Of a stretch of DNA of 64,000 nt, positions 44,497-54,272 are shown piece after piece (position 1 is the stretch's first letter; the number at the start of each line of letters is the position of its first letter). This stretch comes from Novispirillum itersonii. GTDB lineage: Bacteria; Pseudomonadota; Alphaproteobacteria; Rhodospirillales; Rhodospirillaceae. The notes beneath the pieces were generated by a model that ran no database searches, was not told the DNA's origin, and saw nothing but the letters and a program-made list of their open reading frames with translations. The DNA lies in contig NZ_JACIIX010000012.1 of the NCBI RefSeq assembly GCF_014205675.1, forward strand, positions 93,495-157,494, given 5' to 3'. Position numbers and translations under genes: made by a program.

Positions 44497-45744
44497 TCAG
44501 GCCCCGCCCCCAAGGCGTACGGCACGCAGGCGGGCGGCAATCCGGCCCAGACAGTCCTCGTCCCCGAAGGCTCCGGCCTTGGTGACCAGCGGCAGGGAAA
44601 CCCCGCCAAGGGTCAGGCCCAGCGCCACCCCGGGTTCCAGTTCTTCCAGCAGACGGATGCCCCGCACCCCGAAGGCCGCCAGCAGCGCCGAGGCGGTTTC
44701 GCCTCCGGTGGCGGCCAGCGCCCCGACCGACGGCAGCGCCGGAGTCAGGGCCTCTGCCAGCCGCCGGGCCAACTGCGGCCCCAGCGACAGGTCGGGTTCG
44801 CCATGCATCTGGAGTTCCACCAGAACATCCTGACCGGCAGCCAGCTGGCTCTGCACCTGCTGGCACAGGGCGGCATCGCCGTCCGGACCGGCGAGGAGAG
44901 CGTCAGGCTCCACCGGCACAAAGTGCATCGCCCCGGCGGCGATCAGCCGGCGCACCCCGGCGCGGGAGGCCGCCGCCAGAGACCCCACCACCATCAGCGT
45001 GCCATTGGCCGAGGCCAGCGGCGGCACCGGATCGGCCTGCGCCGGATCCCCGGCTTCCGCCGCCAGCGCATGGGCCAGACCGGCACTGCCGATGAAAAAG
45101 GTTCCCGGAGAGGCGGGCAGACTGGCGCGGGCAATCCGGCGCAGATCGTCTTCGGTCTCGGCATCGCAGACCGCCACGGAGGCCGGGCCAGAGGCCAGAT
45201 CCATCAAAGTGTCCCGCAGCAGCGCCCCGCTGCCCCGGATCACCGCCAGCGGCACCACGGCGGCGGCCACACCGGCCTCCGCCATCACTGCCACCAGCCC
45301 GGCGCTGGCGTAGCTGTGATCGCGCCGCCAGACCTCCGCCTCCTCCAGTGGGCGGCCGTTGACCATCACGTGCCCGTTGGTGGTGGTGCGTCCGGTGGCC
45401 GGGAAGGCCGGGGCGAGAATCCCGAAGGCCCGGCCCCGCACCTGCGTCAGCACCTCCAGCGTCGCGGCGGTTTCCGCCGCAGGCTGGCCGCGCAGGGTGG
45501 AGTCGATCTTCTTCAGCAGGATCCGGTCCGGCCCCAGCAGGCGTAACAGGGCCTGCCGGTGCCGGTCCGCCGCCGCCGGGGCCGTCAGGCCCCGGCTGTC
45601 CGCATCATAGGACACCACCGGCCCGGTGCCGCCCCCGTCCTGCCCCCAGCTGACCACCGCCCCGGCACCGCGCTGCGCGAAGGCAATCGCACAGTCCGCC
45701 GCCCCGGTCAGGTCATCGGCAAGCACAAGCCAGCGGGTCGCCAT
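44497..45744 (-). CDS. Four-carbon acid-sugar kinase (DUF1537; DtnK/OtnK-like)
   Basis: The 415-residue kinase phosphorylates D-threonate, L-threonate or D-erythronate at O4. The N-terminal domain begins WLVLADDLTGAADCAIAF, with KIDSTLRG at about 87-94. The ATP-binding C-terminal half carries GSAGLAHAL, then LAATGGETASALL and LLEELEPGVALG. The start at 45744 is two bases after the permease stop. It supplies the substrate for the PdxA2-type enzyme next in the operon, giving threonate to phospho-threonate to dihydroxyacetone phosphate. Confidence 0.9.
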   Translation of the reverse strand: MATRWLVLADDLTGAADCAIAFAQRGAGAVVSWGQDGGGTGPVVSYDADSRGLTAPAAADRHRQALLRLLGPDRILLKKIDSTLRGQPAAETAATLEVLTQVRGRAFGILAPAFPATGRTTTNGHVMVNGRPLEEAEVWRRDHSYASAGLVAVMAEAGVAAAVVPLAVIRGSGALLRDTLMDLASGPASVAVCDAETEDDLRRIARASLPASPGTFFIGSAGLAHALAAEAGDPAQADPVPPLASANGTLMVVGSLAAASRAGVRRLIAAGAMHFVPVEPDALLAGPDGDAALCQQVQSQLAAGQDVLVELQMHGEPDLSLGPQLARRLAEALTPALPSVGALAATGGETASALLAAFGVRGIRLLEELEPGVALGLTLGGVSLPLVTKAGAFGDEDCLGRIAARLRAVRLGGGA

Positions 45745-45746
45745 CC

Positions 45747-46763
45747 TCAGTGCCCCTTCACCGCAGGGGCTGCGGCGTCCGCGCCCTCTTCGTCGCTGCC
45801 GTCCCCTTCCGGGCGGCCGAAGGTCTTGGCGGTCCACGCCGTCAGCACCGGCACCGCCACCGCCGTCACCACCACGCAGGCGGCAACCAGCACGGTGGCC
45901 GCCGGAGCGGCCTCGGCATAGGCCGGATTGGCCGATGCCACAATCGCCGGAACCGCCGCCGCATTGCCCGCCGTCGAGGCCGCCGCCACACCGGCAACCC
46001 CGGTGCCGCCGGTCAGGCGGTCAGCGAAGAACAGCGGAATTCCGGTGACGATCACCACACCCACGCCCATCAGCAGGCCCAGCAGACCGGCGTGCCAGAC
46101 CTTCGACAGGTCAAGCCCGGTGCCCAGAGCAAAGGCGAAGAACGGAATCAGCACCGGAATCGCCTTCGACAGGAAGGCGCGCATCTCGCGGTCCAGATTG
46201 CCAAGGATCATGCCGATCACCAGCGGCAGGATCGCCCCGACCAGCGTCTGCCACGGGAAGGCGGCCAGACCGGCAACCCCCAGCGTGACCATGGTCAGGA
46301 ACGGGCCGGATTCCAGTGACATGATGGTATAGGCCCCGACATCACGCGGGCGGCCATACTGCCCCATCAGCGCCATATACAGGCCGCCGTTGGTGTCATT
46401 CATCGCCGCCACGATCGCCAGCGTCGACAGCCCGGCGAAAGCCCCCGCCGCCACCGGGCCTTCGCCCAGCAGCTTGCCGAACACCACGCCCAGCAGAATC
46501 GCCACCCCGACCTTGACCGCAAACAGGGTGCCGCCCTTTTTGACGATGTAGGGGGTGGCCTTGAAATCAATGCTGGCGCCCATGCAGACGTAGAACACCG
46601 CCAGAATGGTCAGCGACCCGGAAAACAGCGCCCCGGTGAACGACCCGAAGAATTTCGGCGTCCCCGGGAAAAAGGTGGTGATCAGCGCGCCCAGCAGCAG
46701 CGGCACCACCATCATGCCACCGGGAACCCGCTCCATGCCCCGCTTGATCGGAATCTGCACCAT
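45747..46763 (-). CDS. KdgT-family 2-keto-3-deoxygluconate-type permease
   Basis: The 338-residue protein has about 10 hydrophobic segments and the KdgT opening [20 protein letters not shown], with the internal [19 protein letters not shown]. The family imports 2-keto-3-deoxygluconate with protons. As first gene of an operon with an acid-sugar kinase and PdxA2, it more likely imports threonate or erythronate here. GGGAGGAA precedes the ATG at 46763. The last 25 residues are a charged tail. Confidence 0.88.
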   Translation of the reverse strand: MVQIPIKRGMERVPGGMMVVPLLLGALITTFFPGTPKFFGSFTGALFSGSLTILAVFYVCMGASIDFKATPYIVKKGGTLFAVKVGVAILLGVVFGKLLGEGPVAAGAFAGLSTLAIVAAMNDTNGGLYMALMGQYGRPRDVGAYTIMSLESGPFLTMVTLGVAGLAAFPWQTLVGAILPLVIGMILGNLDREMRAFLSKAIPVLIPFFAFALGTGLDLSKVWHAGLLGLLMGVGVVIVTGIPLFFADRLTGGTGVAGVAAASTAGNAAAVPAIVASANPAYAEAAPAATVLVAACVVVTAVAVPVLTAWTAKTFGRPEGDGSDEEGADAAAPAVKGH

Positions 46764-46781
46764 TGTTTCCTCCCTGCGCAC

Positions 46782-46917
46782 AACGCGCAATTTTCTTAAG
46801 TTTCGCATCGCAATATCGGTTTATTGCCCTGCAAAACTGCTCACAATGGTCATCATGAAACCATAATTGCTTATTATGCGCAAATTGAATCCGCAGATCT
46901 GCGCAGAATGCGCAAAA
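46782..46917. promoter_or_regulatory. Permease promoter region with three GCGCAA direct repeats
   Basis: AACGCGCAA (46782-46790), ATGCGCAAA (46876-46884) and AATGCGCAA (46907-46915) share GCGCAA in one orientation. DeoR repressors bind such repeated sites. The third copy touches the serC terminator. The A+T-rich part between them should hold the promoter. Confidence 0.5.
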
Positions 46918-46942
46918 GCCGCCCGGGATCCCCGGACGGCTT
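46914..46942 (-). terminator. Rho-independent terminator of serC
   Basis: AAGCCG-CCCGGG and CCCGG-CGGCTT form a stem with a 3-base loop. On the minus strand CTTTTG follows. It lies 47 bases beyond the serC stop. Confidence 0.8.
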
Positions 46943-46988
46943 CTGTACTCTGGTCTTCCACCCACAGGCGGGGAAGATACCGGAAGGA

Positions 46989-48164
46989 TTATCCCGCCAC
47001 TTCGGCGGCCACGGTCGCCGCCGCCCAGTCCAGCCACGGCAGCAGCGCCGCGACATCGGCGGTCTCCACCGTCGCCCCGGTCCAGATGCGGATGCCGGGA
47101 GGGGCATCGCGGTAAGAGCCCAGATCAAACCCGACCCCTTCGGCATCCAGCAGCGCCACCAGACGCTTGGCGGCCTTGGTCTGGGCTTCCGCCGACAGGG
47201 CGGTGAACCACGGGGCGGTGATGGTCAGGCACACCGAGGTGCAGGACCGGGTGTTTTCCACCACCGGCAGGAACGAGGCCCAGTCAGACCGCGCCACCCA
47301 CTCGGCCACCACCGCCAGCGAGGCTTCCGACTTGGCGATCAGGGCCTTGGTGCCGCCGATATCTTCCGCCCATTTCAGGGCGTCGATCACATCTTCCACC
47401 GCCAGCATCGACGGGGTGTTGATGGTATCGCCTTCCCAGATGCCTTCGATCAGCTCCGCACCCTTGGTCATGCGGAAAATCTTCGGCACCGGCCACGCCG
47501 GGCTGTAGGTCTTCAGGCGCTCCGCCGCCTTCGGGCTGATCACCAGCATGCCGTGGGCGGCCTCGCCCCCCAGCACCTTCTGCCACGACCACGTCACCAC
47601 ATCCAGCTTCTGCCACGGCAGATCCATGGCAAACACCGCCGAGGTGGCATCGCAGATCGCCAGCCCGTCGCGATCATCGGCAATCCAGTCGCCATCCGGC
47701 ACCCGCACGCCGGAGGTGGTGCCATTCCAGGTGAACACCACATCGCGCGACCAGTCCGCCGCCGCCAGATCCGGCAGATGGCCGTAAGCGGCATCCATAT
47801 ACCGCACGTCGGTCAGCTTCAGTTCCTTGCGGATGTCGGAGGCCCAGGTCTTGCCGAAGGTTTCCCACGCCAGCACATCAACGCCCCGGGCGCCGAGCAT
47901 GCTCCAAAGCACCATTTCCATCGCCCCGGTGTCAGAAGCCGGAACGATGCCGATGCGGTAATCCTCGGGGATCCCCAGCAGGGCGCGGTGGCGGTCAATC
48001 ACCTCTTTCAGCTTGGCCTTGCCCGGTTTGGCGCGGTGAGACCGGCCAAGCAGCGCCCCGGACAGGGCATCCGGGGTCCAGCCCGGGCGCTTGGCGCACG
48101 GACCCGACGAGAAGTTCGGGTTGGCAGGGCGGACGGCAGGCTTGGCAGGCACCACAGCGGTCAT
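46989..48164 (-). CDS. serC: Phosphoserine aminotransferase SerC
   Basis: The 391-residue PLP enzyme converts 3-phosphohydroxypyruvate and glutamate to phosphoserine (serine synthesis; also in B6 synthesis). The start [20 protein letters not shown] fits the alphaproteobacterial type, with [13 protein letters not shown] near the N-terminus, [12 protein letters not shown] in the middle and the PLP-lysine in [22 protein letters not shown] lies upstream. In most relatives serA follows; here a terminator and then the threonate permease follow instead. The PdxA2-type gene nearby is unlinked by transcription. Confidence 0.92.
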   Translation of the reverse strand: MTAVVPAKPAVRPANPNFSSGPCAKRPGWTPDALSGALLGRSHRAKPGKAKLKEVIDRHRALLGIPEDYRIGIVPASDTGAMEMVLWSMLGARGVDVLAWETFGKTWASDIRKELKLTDVRYMDAAYGHLPDLAAADWSRDVVFTWNGTTSGVRVPDGDWIADDRDGLAICDATSAVFAMDLPWQKLDVVTWSWQKVLGGEAAHGMLVISPKAAERLKTYSPAWPVPKIFRMTKGAELIEGIWEGDTINTPSMLAVEDVIDALKWAEDIGGTKALIAKSEASLAVVAEWVARSDWASFLPVVENTRSCTSVCLTITAPWFTALSAEAQTKAAKRLVALLDAEGVGFDLGSYRDAPPGIRIWTGATVETADVAALLPWLDWAAATVAAEVAG

Positions 48165-48248
48165 GATCGGACGACCTCGCGTCAAGGGAGTCAAAACAGG
48201 GAGGCGCAGCATAGACGCCCCTCCCGCCGCCGCCAAGCCCGAAGCGCA

Positions 48249-48869
48249 TCAGCCCCCCTGCGGACAGACCGCATCGCGGTGCCCCCGCAACACCCGCTGC
48301 CCCCACTGGCGGACCAGCAGCGGCCGCACCACCGTCAGCGCCACCGTCAGCCCGATCCCCAGCCCCAGACCATACAACACCAGATAATCGTGATAGCGCA
48401 GCAGCGGGGCCACAATCCGCGCCGTACCGATGGCCGCCGAGGCCACCCACGACACCGAGCTGACCGCCCCCAGCACCACGCACAGTGTGATCCCGGCCCG
48501 CGACAGCGGCACCATCCCCGCCATGCGCGGAAAGGCAAACACATGCAGCAGCAGGCCATTCAGGGTCAGCACCGTCACCACGGTCAGCTTGGCCGCCACT
48601 TTGGGGTTTCCGGCCAGGGCCTGCATCCCGAATCCGGACCCCAGCCCGACCAGCACCAGCCCGCTGCCCCACAGCGCCAGCAACAGCCATGCCGTCATCC
48701 GGGCATCGCGGTGCAGATCCCGCTGCCCGGCGGAATAGCCACCCCGGATCATCGCCAGATCGGCCTGTATGACCAGCACAAAGGCAAAGGCGAACACAAT
48801 CAGGTGCACAAACAACATTCCCTGCCGTACCAGCGGCACCGCAAGGGCCAACAGATCGGTCTCAGTCAT
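48249..48869 (-). CDS. Integral membrane protein of unknown function
   Basis: The 206-residue protein has about five to six hydrophobic helices, starting at MTETDLLALAVPLVRQGML. GGAG lies 9 bases upstream. Polar residues inside the membrane region include histidines in LFVHLIVFAFAFVLV and LHVFAFPRMAG, spaced as in small haem- or metal-binding membrane proteins, but no family is recognised. It is divergent from a LysR regulator, with a long interrupted palindrome between the two, so the LysR protein probably controls it. Confidence 0.7.
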   Translation of the reverse strand: MTETDLLALAVPLVRQGMLFVHLIVFAFAFVLVIQADLAMIRGGYSAGQRDLHRDARMTAWLLLALWGSGLVLVGLGSGFGMQALAGNPKVAAKLTVVTVLTLNGLLLHVFAFPRMAGMVPLSRAGITLCVVLGAVSSVSWVASAAIGTARIVAPLLRYHDYLVLYGLGLGIGLTVALTVVRPLLVRQWGQRVLRGHRDAVCPQGG

Positions 48870-48933
48870 ATAAGGATACTCCCGGCTGAAACCCCCATTC
48901 CCTGCCGCTGACGCTACTGATGCAGACACCCAA

Positions 48934-48976
48934 ATAAAATTTCATTGTTTTCAACAGCACGTTCGAAATATTTTAT
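48934..48976. promoter_or_regulatory. Interrupted inverted repeat between the membrane-protein gene and LysR
   Basis: ATAAAATTTC (48934-48943) and GAAATATTTTAT (48965-48976) mirror each other with one two-base insertion. The divergent region is 111 bases long and this is its A+T-rich part. Confidence 0.45.
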
Positions 48977-48980
48977 CATC

Positions 48981-49907
48981 ATGTCCGGAATCACCTTCGA
49001 CCAGTTCCGCGCCTTCGTCGCCATCGTTGAAACCGGCAGCTTTGCGGCGGCGGCCCGGCAGCTGAACCGCACCCAGTCCGCCGTCACCTACACCATTCAG
49101 AAGCTGGAAGAGCAGACCGGTGTGGTCCTGTTTGACCGCAGCACCTACCGCCCGGCCCTGACCACCGGCGGGCAGTCGCTGCTGCCGCAGGCCCGGCAGA
49201 TCCTTCAGAACGTCGCGGAGTATCAGCGCCATGCCGCCGGAATGGCGCGGGGGGTGGAACCGGCGATACGGCTGGCGGTCAGCCAGTTCGCCCCGCTGGC
49301 CCCGTTACTGGCGGTACTGCACACGTTTCAGGAGCACTTCCCCACCGTGCGGGTCGGCGTCACCACTCTGACGATGCAAAGCACCGAATGGCTGGATGCG
49401 GACCTTGCCGATCTGGCCGTGGTCCCGGAATTCATCCCGCTGGGCGAGGACTACAGCCGCCGCGCCTGTGGCAGCGTACAGATGGTGGCGGTGGCCACCC
49501 CGGATCACCCGCTGGGCCATCACCCCGGCCCGCTGACCGCGGATCTGCTGCGCCGCTACCCCCAGATTGTCACCGCCGCCCGGGCGCGGCCGCTGCCCCG
49601 CAACTATGCGGTACAGGCCCTGAATTTCTGGCAGGCGGATGACCTGCCCGCCAAACGGGAGATGATTCTGGCCGGTCTGGGCTGGGGCGGCATGCCCGAT
49701 CATCTGGTGGAGGCCGATCTGACACAGGGCCGTCTGATCGCCCTGACTCCGACGGAATGGGACGGACTGGACCATCTGCCGGTGATCCCGATCGTCATCG
49801 GCCATCGCCGCGACCGCCCGCCCGGTCCGGCTGGCCAGTGGCTTATGGATGCCCTGCCCACCCGAATGCGGACCGACGACGGATCCGCCCCGCTCTCCCC
49901 GTCATGA
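48981..49907 (+). CDS. LysR-family transcriptional regulator
   Basis: The 308-residue protein begins MSGITFDQFRAFVAIVETGS and shows the LysR helix-turn-helix AAAARQLNRTQSAVTYTIQK, then LEEQTGVVLFDRS. The effector domain occupies about 90-290. There is no good Shine-Dalgarno site at this start; an ATG 12 codons upstream is the alternative but falls in the operator-like region. The 3' end overlaps the glcF stop by 6 bases. The likely target is the divergent membrane protein, and glcDEF is a less likely one. Confidence 0.87.
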   Translation: MSGITFDQFRAFVAIVETGSFAAAARQLNRTQSAVTYTIQKLEEQTGVVLFDRSTYRPALTTGGQSLLPQARQILQNVAEYQRHAAGMARGVEPAIRLAVSQFAPLAPLLAVLHTFQEHFPTVRVGVTTLTMQSTEWLDADLADLAVVPEFIPLGEDYSRRACGSVQMVAVATPDHPLGHHPGPLTADLLRRYPQIVTAARARPLPRNYAVQALNFWQADDLPAKREMILAGLGWGGMPDHLVEADLTQGRLIALTPTEWDGLDHLPVIPIVIGHRRDRPPGPAGQWLMDALPTRMRTDDGSAPLSPS

Positions 49908-51236
49908 CAGCGGCGGCGGCCCACCCCACGCCCAATCCAGAAGCTGGGCGGTATGCACCACCGGCACCGGGGCCACGGCCCCGATATGGGTCAGGCAGCC
50001 GATATTGCCGCCGGTGATCACCTGCGGCGTCAACGCCTCCAGCGTTGCCACTTTCCGCTCCTGAAGCTGCTGCGACAGATCCGGCTGCAACAGGCTGTAG
50101 GTTCCCGCCGACCCGCAGCACAGGTGCGGATCCCGTGGCTCCAGCGGCGTGATCCCGGCCAGTGCCAGCACCGCCTTCGGCTGATCCCGCAGCTTTTGCC
50201 CGTGTTGCAGCGAACAGGCGGCGTGATAGGCCACCCGCAGCCCGGACAGGTCCGTCACCGGTGGCGGCAGCGGCATCAGCGCATGCAGCCGGGCCACCAG
50301 CTCCGTCACGTCACAGGCCAGCGCGGCGACACCGGCCGCCGACGCGGCCAGCTGCGGATCGTCTTTCAGCAGGTGCCCATAGTCCTTGACCATGCTGCCA
50401 CAGCCCGAGGCCGAGACCACGATGGCCTCCAGCCCCCGCGCCTGCCGCTCCGCCTCCCACGCCGCCACATTGGCCCGGGCGGCGGACAGGCCGCCGCCGC
50501 TGTCGCCGGTGTGCTGCGCCACCGCCCCGCAGCAGCCGACTCCGGCGGTCACCACCACCTCGCAGCCCAGCCGGGTCAGCAGGCGGATGATGGCGTCGTT
50601 GATCTGCGGGGCCAGCACCGGCTGCACACAGCCGACATGCAGCCCGACCCGCAGGCGCGGGCGGTCGCCTGCGCCGGGGTCTGCCGGGAACACCCCGGGG
50701 CGGTTGCCGGAGGTTACCGGCGGCAGGACCGGCGGCACCGCCCGCAGCGCTGCCTCAGCTCGGCGGCGGACGGCCAGCGGCAGCAGGCGGCTGACCGCCA
50801 GCCCCAGCGGACGCACCGCCCCGGCCAGCCGCATCACCGCCCGGAACCGTCCGCCATGCGGCAGCAGCCACACCAGCGCCCGGCGCATCCAGCGGTCCGG
50901 CAGCGGGCGGCGGTAGGTCCGTTCCACATGCTCCCGCCCGATCTCCACCAGATGGCCATAATCGACCCCGGACGGACAGGTGGTCATACACGACAGGCAG
51001 GTCAGGCAGCGGTCAAGATGGGTGACCTCGGTTTCCGTCGCCGGGGCATCGCGTTCCAGCATCGACTTGATCAGGTAGATGCGGCCGCGCGGGCTGTCCA
51101 GCTCATCCCCCCGCAGCACGAAGGTCGGGCAGGTGGCGGTACAGAACCCGCAGTGGACGCATTTGCGCAGGATCGCATCGGCGTCCCGCAGGGTGGCGCT
51201 GACGGCCAGACGGTCGGCGGTGAAATGGGTCTGCAT
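49902..51236 (-). CDS. glcF: Glycolate oxidase iron-sulfur subunit GlcF
   Basis: The 444-residue protein carries two [4Fe-4S] motifs: CVHCGFCTATCP and CLTCLSCMTTCPSGVDYGH. Two CCG domains follow, with VGCCGAVAQHTGD and YHAACSLQHGQ, then HLCCGSAGTYSLLQPD. It transfers electrons from the GlcD/GlcE flavin to the quinone pool. GGAGGG precedes the start and glcE ends 19 bases upstream. It is the last gene of glcDEF. Confidence 0.93.
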   Translation of the reverse strand: MQTHFTADRLAVSATLRDADAILRKCVHCGFCTATCPTFVLRGDELDSPRGRIYLIKSMLERDAPATETEVTHLDRCLTCLSCMTTCPSGVDYGHLVEIGREHVERTYRRPLPDRWMRRALVWLLPHGGRFRAVMRLAGAVRPLGLAVSRLLPLAVRRRAEAALRAVPPVLPPVTSGNRPGVFPADPGAGDRPRLRVGLHVGCVQPVLAPQINDAIIRLLTRLGCEVVVTAGVGCCGAVAQHTGDSGGGLSAARANVAAWEAERQARGLEAIVVSASGCGSMVKDYGHLLKDDPQLAASAAGVAALACDVTELVARLHALMPLPPPVTDLSGLRVAYHAACSLQHGQKLRDQPKAVLALAGITPLEPRDPHLCCGSAGTYSLLQPDLSQQLQERKVATLEALTPQVITGGNIGCLTHIGAVAPVPVVHTAQLLDWAWGGPPPLS

Positions 51237-51255
51237 CGGGCGTCCCTCCGCTCAC

Positions 51256-52407
51256 TCAGGCCATCCGGCCGGGGTTGAAGATCCCCGCCGGATCGAAGCT
51301 GTCCTTCAGGCGGCGGGACAGGGCCGCCACCGCCGGGGCTTCCGGCGCGAACACCCCGCCCGCCGCCCGCACCGCCAGCGGGGCCCGGATCAGGGTGGCG
51401 TGGCCACCCCCCGGCGGCACCGCCTGCCGGATCCGCGCCGCCTCCACCGTCGGCGACAGCGCCACCCACAGCAGGCCGCCACCCCAGTCATACACCGCCC
51501 GCAGGGACGGATCGGCCTGCCGCAGCAGCCCGGCCACCGCCACCGCCTGCGTCGGCACCAGCGACAGCTTCCACACAGGAAAATCCGGCCCTGCCGCCAG
51601 TGGCTCCAGCCGCTGCCAGCGCTGCCACCAGTCCCGGCTGGCGGCGTCGTCCAGCAGCCGCACCGGCAGACCCAGCAGATCCCGCAGGCCCTGCCCGCGC
51701 CAGCGCACCGACTCCGGCGGCCCCTCCAGCCGCAGGGCGGTTTCCCCACCGCTGACATGCGCCGCCCCGGAGACATCCGCCGGGCTGCGCAGCGCCTGCC
51801 CCAGCAGGCTGAGGGCGCGGGTGTCGTCCAGCCCGTCGAGCAGCAGGGTTGCCTGTGTTTCCGGGGCGGGCAGCACTTTCAGGCTGATCTCGGTCAGCAC
51901 CGCCAGCGTGCCCCACGCCCCGCACAGCAGCTTCGACAGGTCAAAGCCGGTGACATTCTTCACCACCTGCCCCCCGGCCCGGAACGGCTCCCCGCCGCCA
52001 CCGATGCCGCGCACCCCCAGAACATGGTCGCGGCAGGCCCCGGCAAAGGGCCGCCGCGCCCCCGACAGCCCCGCCGAGACCAGCCCGCCCAGCGTCCCCT
52101 CCTCCGGCGTTCCCAGCAGAGCCGACAGGTCGGGCGGCTCAAACGGCAGGTGCTGCCCGGCGGCGCTGAGGGCGGCGCGGATCTCCGCCAGCGGCGTTCC
52201 GGCGGCGGCGGTCAGCACCAGTTCCGCCGGATCATAGGCGGTGATGCCGCTCAGGCCCGCCAGCGACAGCCCGAAAGCGGCCTGCACCGGGGAACCGATT
52301 GCGGCCTTGGTGCCATGGCCCCGGATCTCCAGCCCCTCCCGCCGGGCGGCAGCCCAGCGGACGACCTCGGCGGCGGCGGTTTCATCGGCAGGGGTCAGCC
52401 ACTCCAT
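51256..52407 (-). CDS. glcE: Glycolate oxidase FAD-binding subunit GlcE
   Basis: The 383-residue protein has a FAD_binding_4 domain at about 1-175 with EIRGHGTKAAIGSP, TLGGLVSAGLSGARR and GQVVKNVTGFDLSKLLCGAW. The short C-terminal part ends with DSFDPAGIFNPGRM. This is the usual, smaller GlcE form. The start at 52407 was chosen by family length; the open frame goes 49 codons into glcD. It sits 25 bases after glcD. Confidence 0.93.
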   Translation of the reverse strand: MEWLTPADETAAAEVVRWAAARREGLEIRGHGTKAAIGSPVQAAFGLSLAGLSGITAYDPAELVLTAAAGTPLAEIRAALSAAGQHLPFEPPDLSALLGTPEEGTLGGLVSAGLSGARRPFAGACRDHVLGVRGIGGGGEPFRAGGQVVKNVTGFDLSKLLCGAWGTLAVLTEISLKVLPAPETQATLLLDGLDDTRALSLLGQALRSPADVSGAAHVSGGETALRLEGPPESVRWRGQGLRDLLGLPVRLLDDAASRDWWQRWQRLEPLAAGPDFPVWKLSLVPTQAVAVAGLLRQADPSLRAVYDWGGGLLWVALSPTVEAARIRQAVPPGGGHATLIRAPLAVRAAGGVFAPEAPAVAALSRRLKDSFDPAGIFNPGRMA

Positions 52408-52432
52408 GCGCGGTTTCCTCCGGTTTGGGGCT

Positions 52433-53917
52433 TCAGAAGCGCGGCAGGTCGGGGAACGGCAGATGGCCGCCCGAGACATGCAGCCTGCCCAGTTCGGCGC
52501 AGCGGTGCAGGGTCGGGTAGACCTTGCCGGGGTTGAGCAGATGATCGGGATCAAAGGCGCATTTGATCCGCTGCTGCTGGCGGATGTCCTCTTCGCCGAA
52601 CATCACCGGCATCAGGTCGCGCTTTTCCAGCCCGACTCCGTGTTCACCGGTCAGCACGCCGCCGACCTCGACGCACAGGCGCAGGATATCGGCACCGAAA
52701 GCCTCGGCCCGTTCCAGTTCCCCCGGCCGGTTGGCGTCAAACAGGATCAGCGGATGCAGATTGCCGTCCCCGGCGTGAAAGACATTGGCCACCCGCAGCC
52801 CGTGCAGACGGCTAAGGTCCTGCATCCGCGCCAGAACCTCCGGCAGGCGGCGGCGGGGAATCGTGCCATCCATGCACAGGTAATCCGGGCTGATCCGCCC
52901 GGCGGCGGGGAAAGCCGCCTTGCGCCCGGCCCAGAACAGCAGGCGTTCCGCCTCAGTCGTGCTGGTGCGCAGGGTGGTGGCCCCGTTGGCACGGGCCAGC
53001 GACTCGACGCGGGCAATCAGGGCGTCCACCTCCACCGCCGGGCCGTCGAGTTCGCAGATCAGCAGGGCCCCGGCCTCAGTGGGGTATCCGGCGTGGACAA
53101 AGTCCTCCGCTGCCCGGATCGCCGGGCCGTCCATCATTTCCAGCCCGGCGGGAATGATCCCGGCGGCGATAATGGCGGCAACGCAGGCCGCCGCCTGTCC
53201 GGGATCCTCAAAGCCCATCAGCACGGCGCGGGCGGTTTCCGGGCGGCGCAGCAGGCGCACCGTCACCTCGGTGATCACCCCCAGCAGCCCTTCTGATCCG
53301 GTGACAACCCCCATCAGGTCATAGCCCGGCGCATCAAGATGGCGCCCGCCGAGGCGGATCACCTCGCCGGTCATCAGCACCATCTCCAGCCCCAGCAGGT
53401 TGTTGGCGGTCAGGCCGTATTTCAGGCAATGCACGCCCCCGGCGTTTTCGGCGACGTTGCCGCCGATGGAACAGGCGATCTGGCTGGACGGATCGGGGGC
53501 ATAATAGAATCCGTCCGACTCCACCGCCCGGCTGATTGCCAGATTGGTCACCCCCGGCTGCACCACCGCACAGCGGTTGTCGAGGTCCACCTCCAGAATC
53601 CGGTTAAACCGCCCCATCGCCAGCGTCACCGCATCGCCCAGCGGAGTCGAGCCGCCGGACAGCGAGGTCCCCGCCCCGCGCGGGACAATCTTCACCCCGT
53701 CGCGGCGGCAATAGGAGAGAATCCGCGCCACCTGCTCCGTGGTGCGCGGCAGCACCACCACCAGCGGCATCTGGCGCAGGGCCGACAGGCCATCGGATTC
53801 ATAGGCCCGCAGGGCGGTGTCTTCGGCAATCACCCCATCGGGGACGATCTCCCGCAGGGCCCCGACAATCGCGGCGCGGCGGGAAACAATGGCAGGATCG
53901 GCGGCAGGAAGCTGCAT
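52433..53917 (-). CDS. glcD: Glycolate oxidase catalytic subunit GlcD
   Basis: The 494-residue flavoprotein oxidises glycolate to glyoxylate. The PCMH FAD domain spans about 55-235 (IVPRGAGTSLSGGSTPLGD, IGGNVAENAGGVHCLKYG), followed by FAD-oxidase_C with NVFHAGDGNLHPLILFD and GGVLTGEHGVGLEKRDLM. The start at 53917 has GGGAG upstream; the open frame goes 89 codons further into non-coding DNA. With glcE and glcF it forms a complete glycolate oxidase operon. Glyoxylate-cycle partners such as glcB are not in the window. Confidence 0.93.
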   Translation of the reverse strand: MQLPAADPAIVSRRAAIVGALREIVPDGVIAEDTALRAYESDGLSALRQMPLVVVLPRTTEQVARILSYCRRDGVKIVPRGAGTSLSGGSTPLGDAVTLAMGRFNRILEVDLDNRCAVVQPGVTNLAISRAVESDGFYYAPDPSSQIACSIGGNVAENAGGVHCLKYGLTANNLLGLEMVLMTGEVIRLGGRHLDAPGYDLMGVVTGSEGLLGVITEVTVRLLRRPETARAVLMGFEDPGQAAACVAAIIAAGIIPAGLEMMDGPAIRAAEDFVHAGYPTEAGALLICELDGPAVEVDALIARVESLARANGATTLRTSTTEAERLLFWAGRKAAFPAAGRISPDYLCMDGTIPRRRLPEVLARMQDLSRLHGLRVANVFHAGDGNLHPLILFDANRPGELERAEAFGADILRLCVEVGGVLTGEHGVGLEKRDLMPVMFGEEDIRQQQRIKCAFDPDHLLNPGKVYPTLHRCAELGRLHVSGGHLPFPDLPRF

Positions 53918-54272
53918 GGCACGGACTCCCGGACGGCAGGGCCCCGACAACGGGATCCCGGACACCGGCAGGGCGGGAGGAGCTGCCGCCGGACTCCCGG
54001 CAGCCGGCACCTGTTTCCTCCCCGGTGCGGCCTTGCCCGGACGGGCGGCCCTTTTGGCATCCGGCACCGGGCCGGTGCAGACCGGTGCCGGATCAGCGTA
54101 TCGGAAGCGGGGACGATCGGAAAGCGTGCGATACAAACCAAAAAAGCCGCACTGATTTCTCAGCACGGCTTTTTTGGGTAACACGGAAGCATCCCGCAGG
54201 TGGTGTCAGGGATGCCGGAAACCAGTCAGAGACTGGCACCCGAGGATCCGCTGTCACGCCAAGGCTGAGTGA
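53918..54272. other. Intergenic region between glcD and rpmJ
   Basis: No gene is seen. A perfect inverted repeat CCGGCACCGG-N11-CCGGTGCCGG lies at 54061-54091. A second pair, GTATCG (54098-54103) and CGATAC (54129-54134), encloses a direct repeat of ATCGGAA. Either could be a glcDEF operator. The rpmJ terminator follows. Confidence 0.6.
54140..54175 (-). terminator. Strong terminator after rpmJ
   Basis: AAAAAAGCCG pairs with CGGCTTTTTT around a further CTGA/TCAG stem. It is symmetrical and could work on both strands. It lies about 97 bases beyond the rpmJ stop. Confidence 0.9.

Noticed and set aside
46824..48911. 695-codon plus-strand frame
   Set aside because: Shadow of serC and the membrane-protein gene; composition of His/Arg/Gln/Gly and no start signal.
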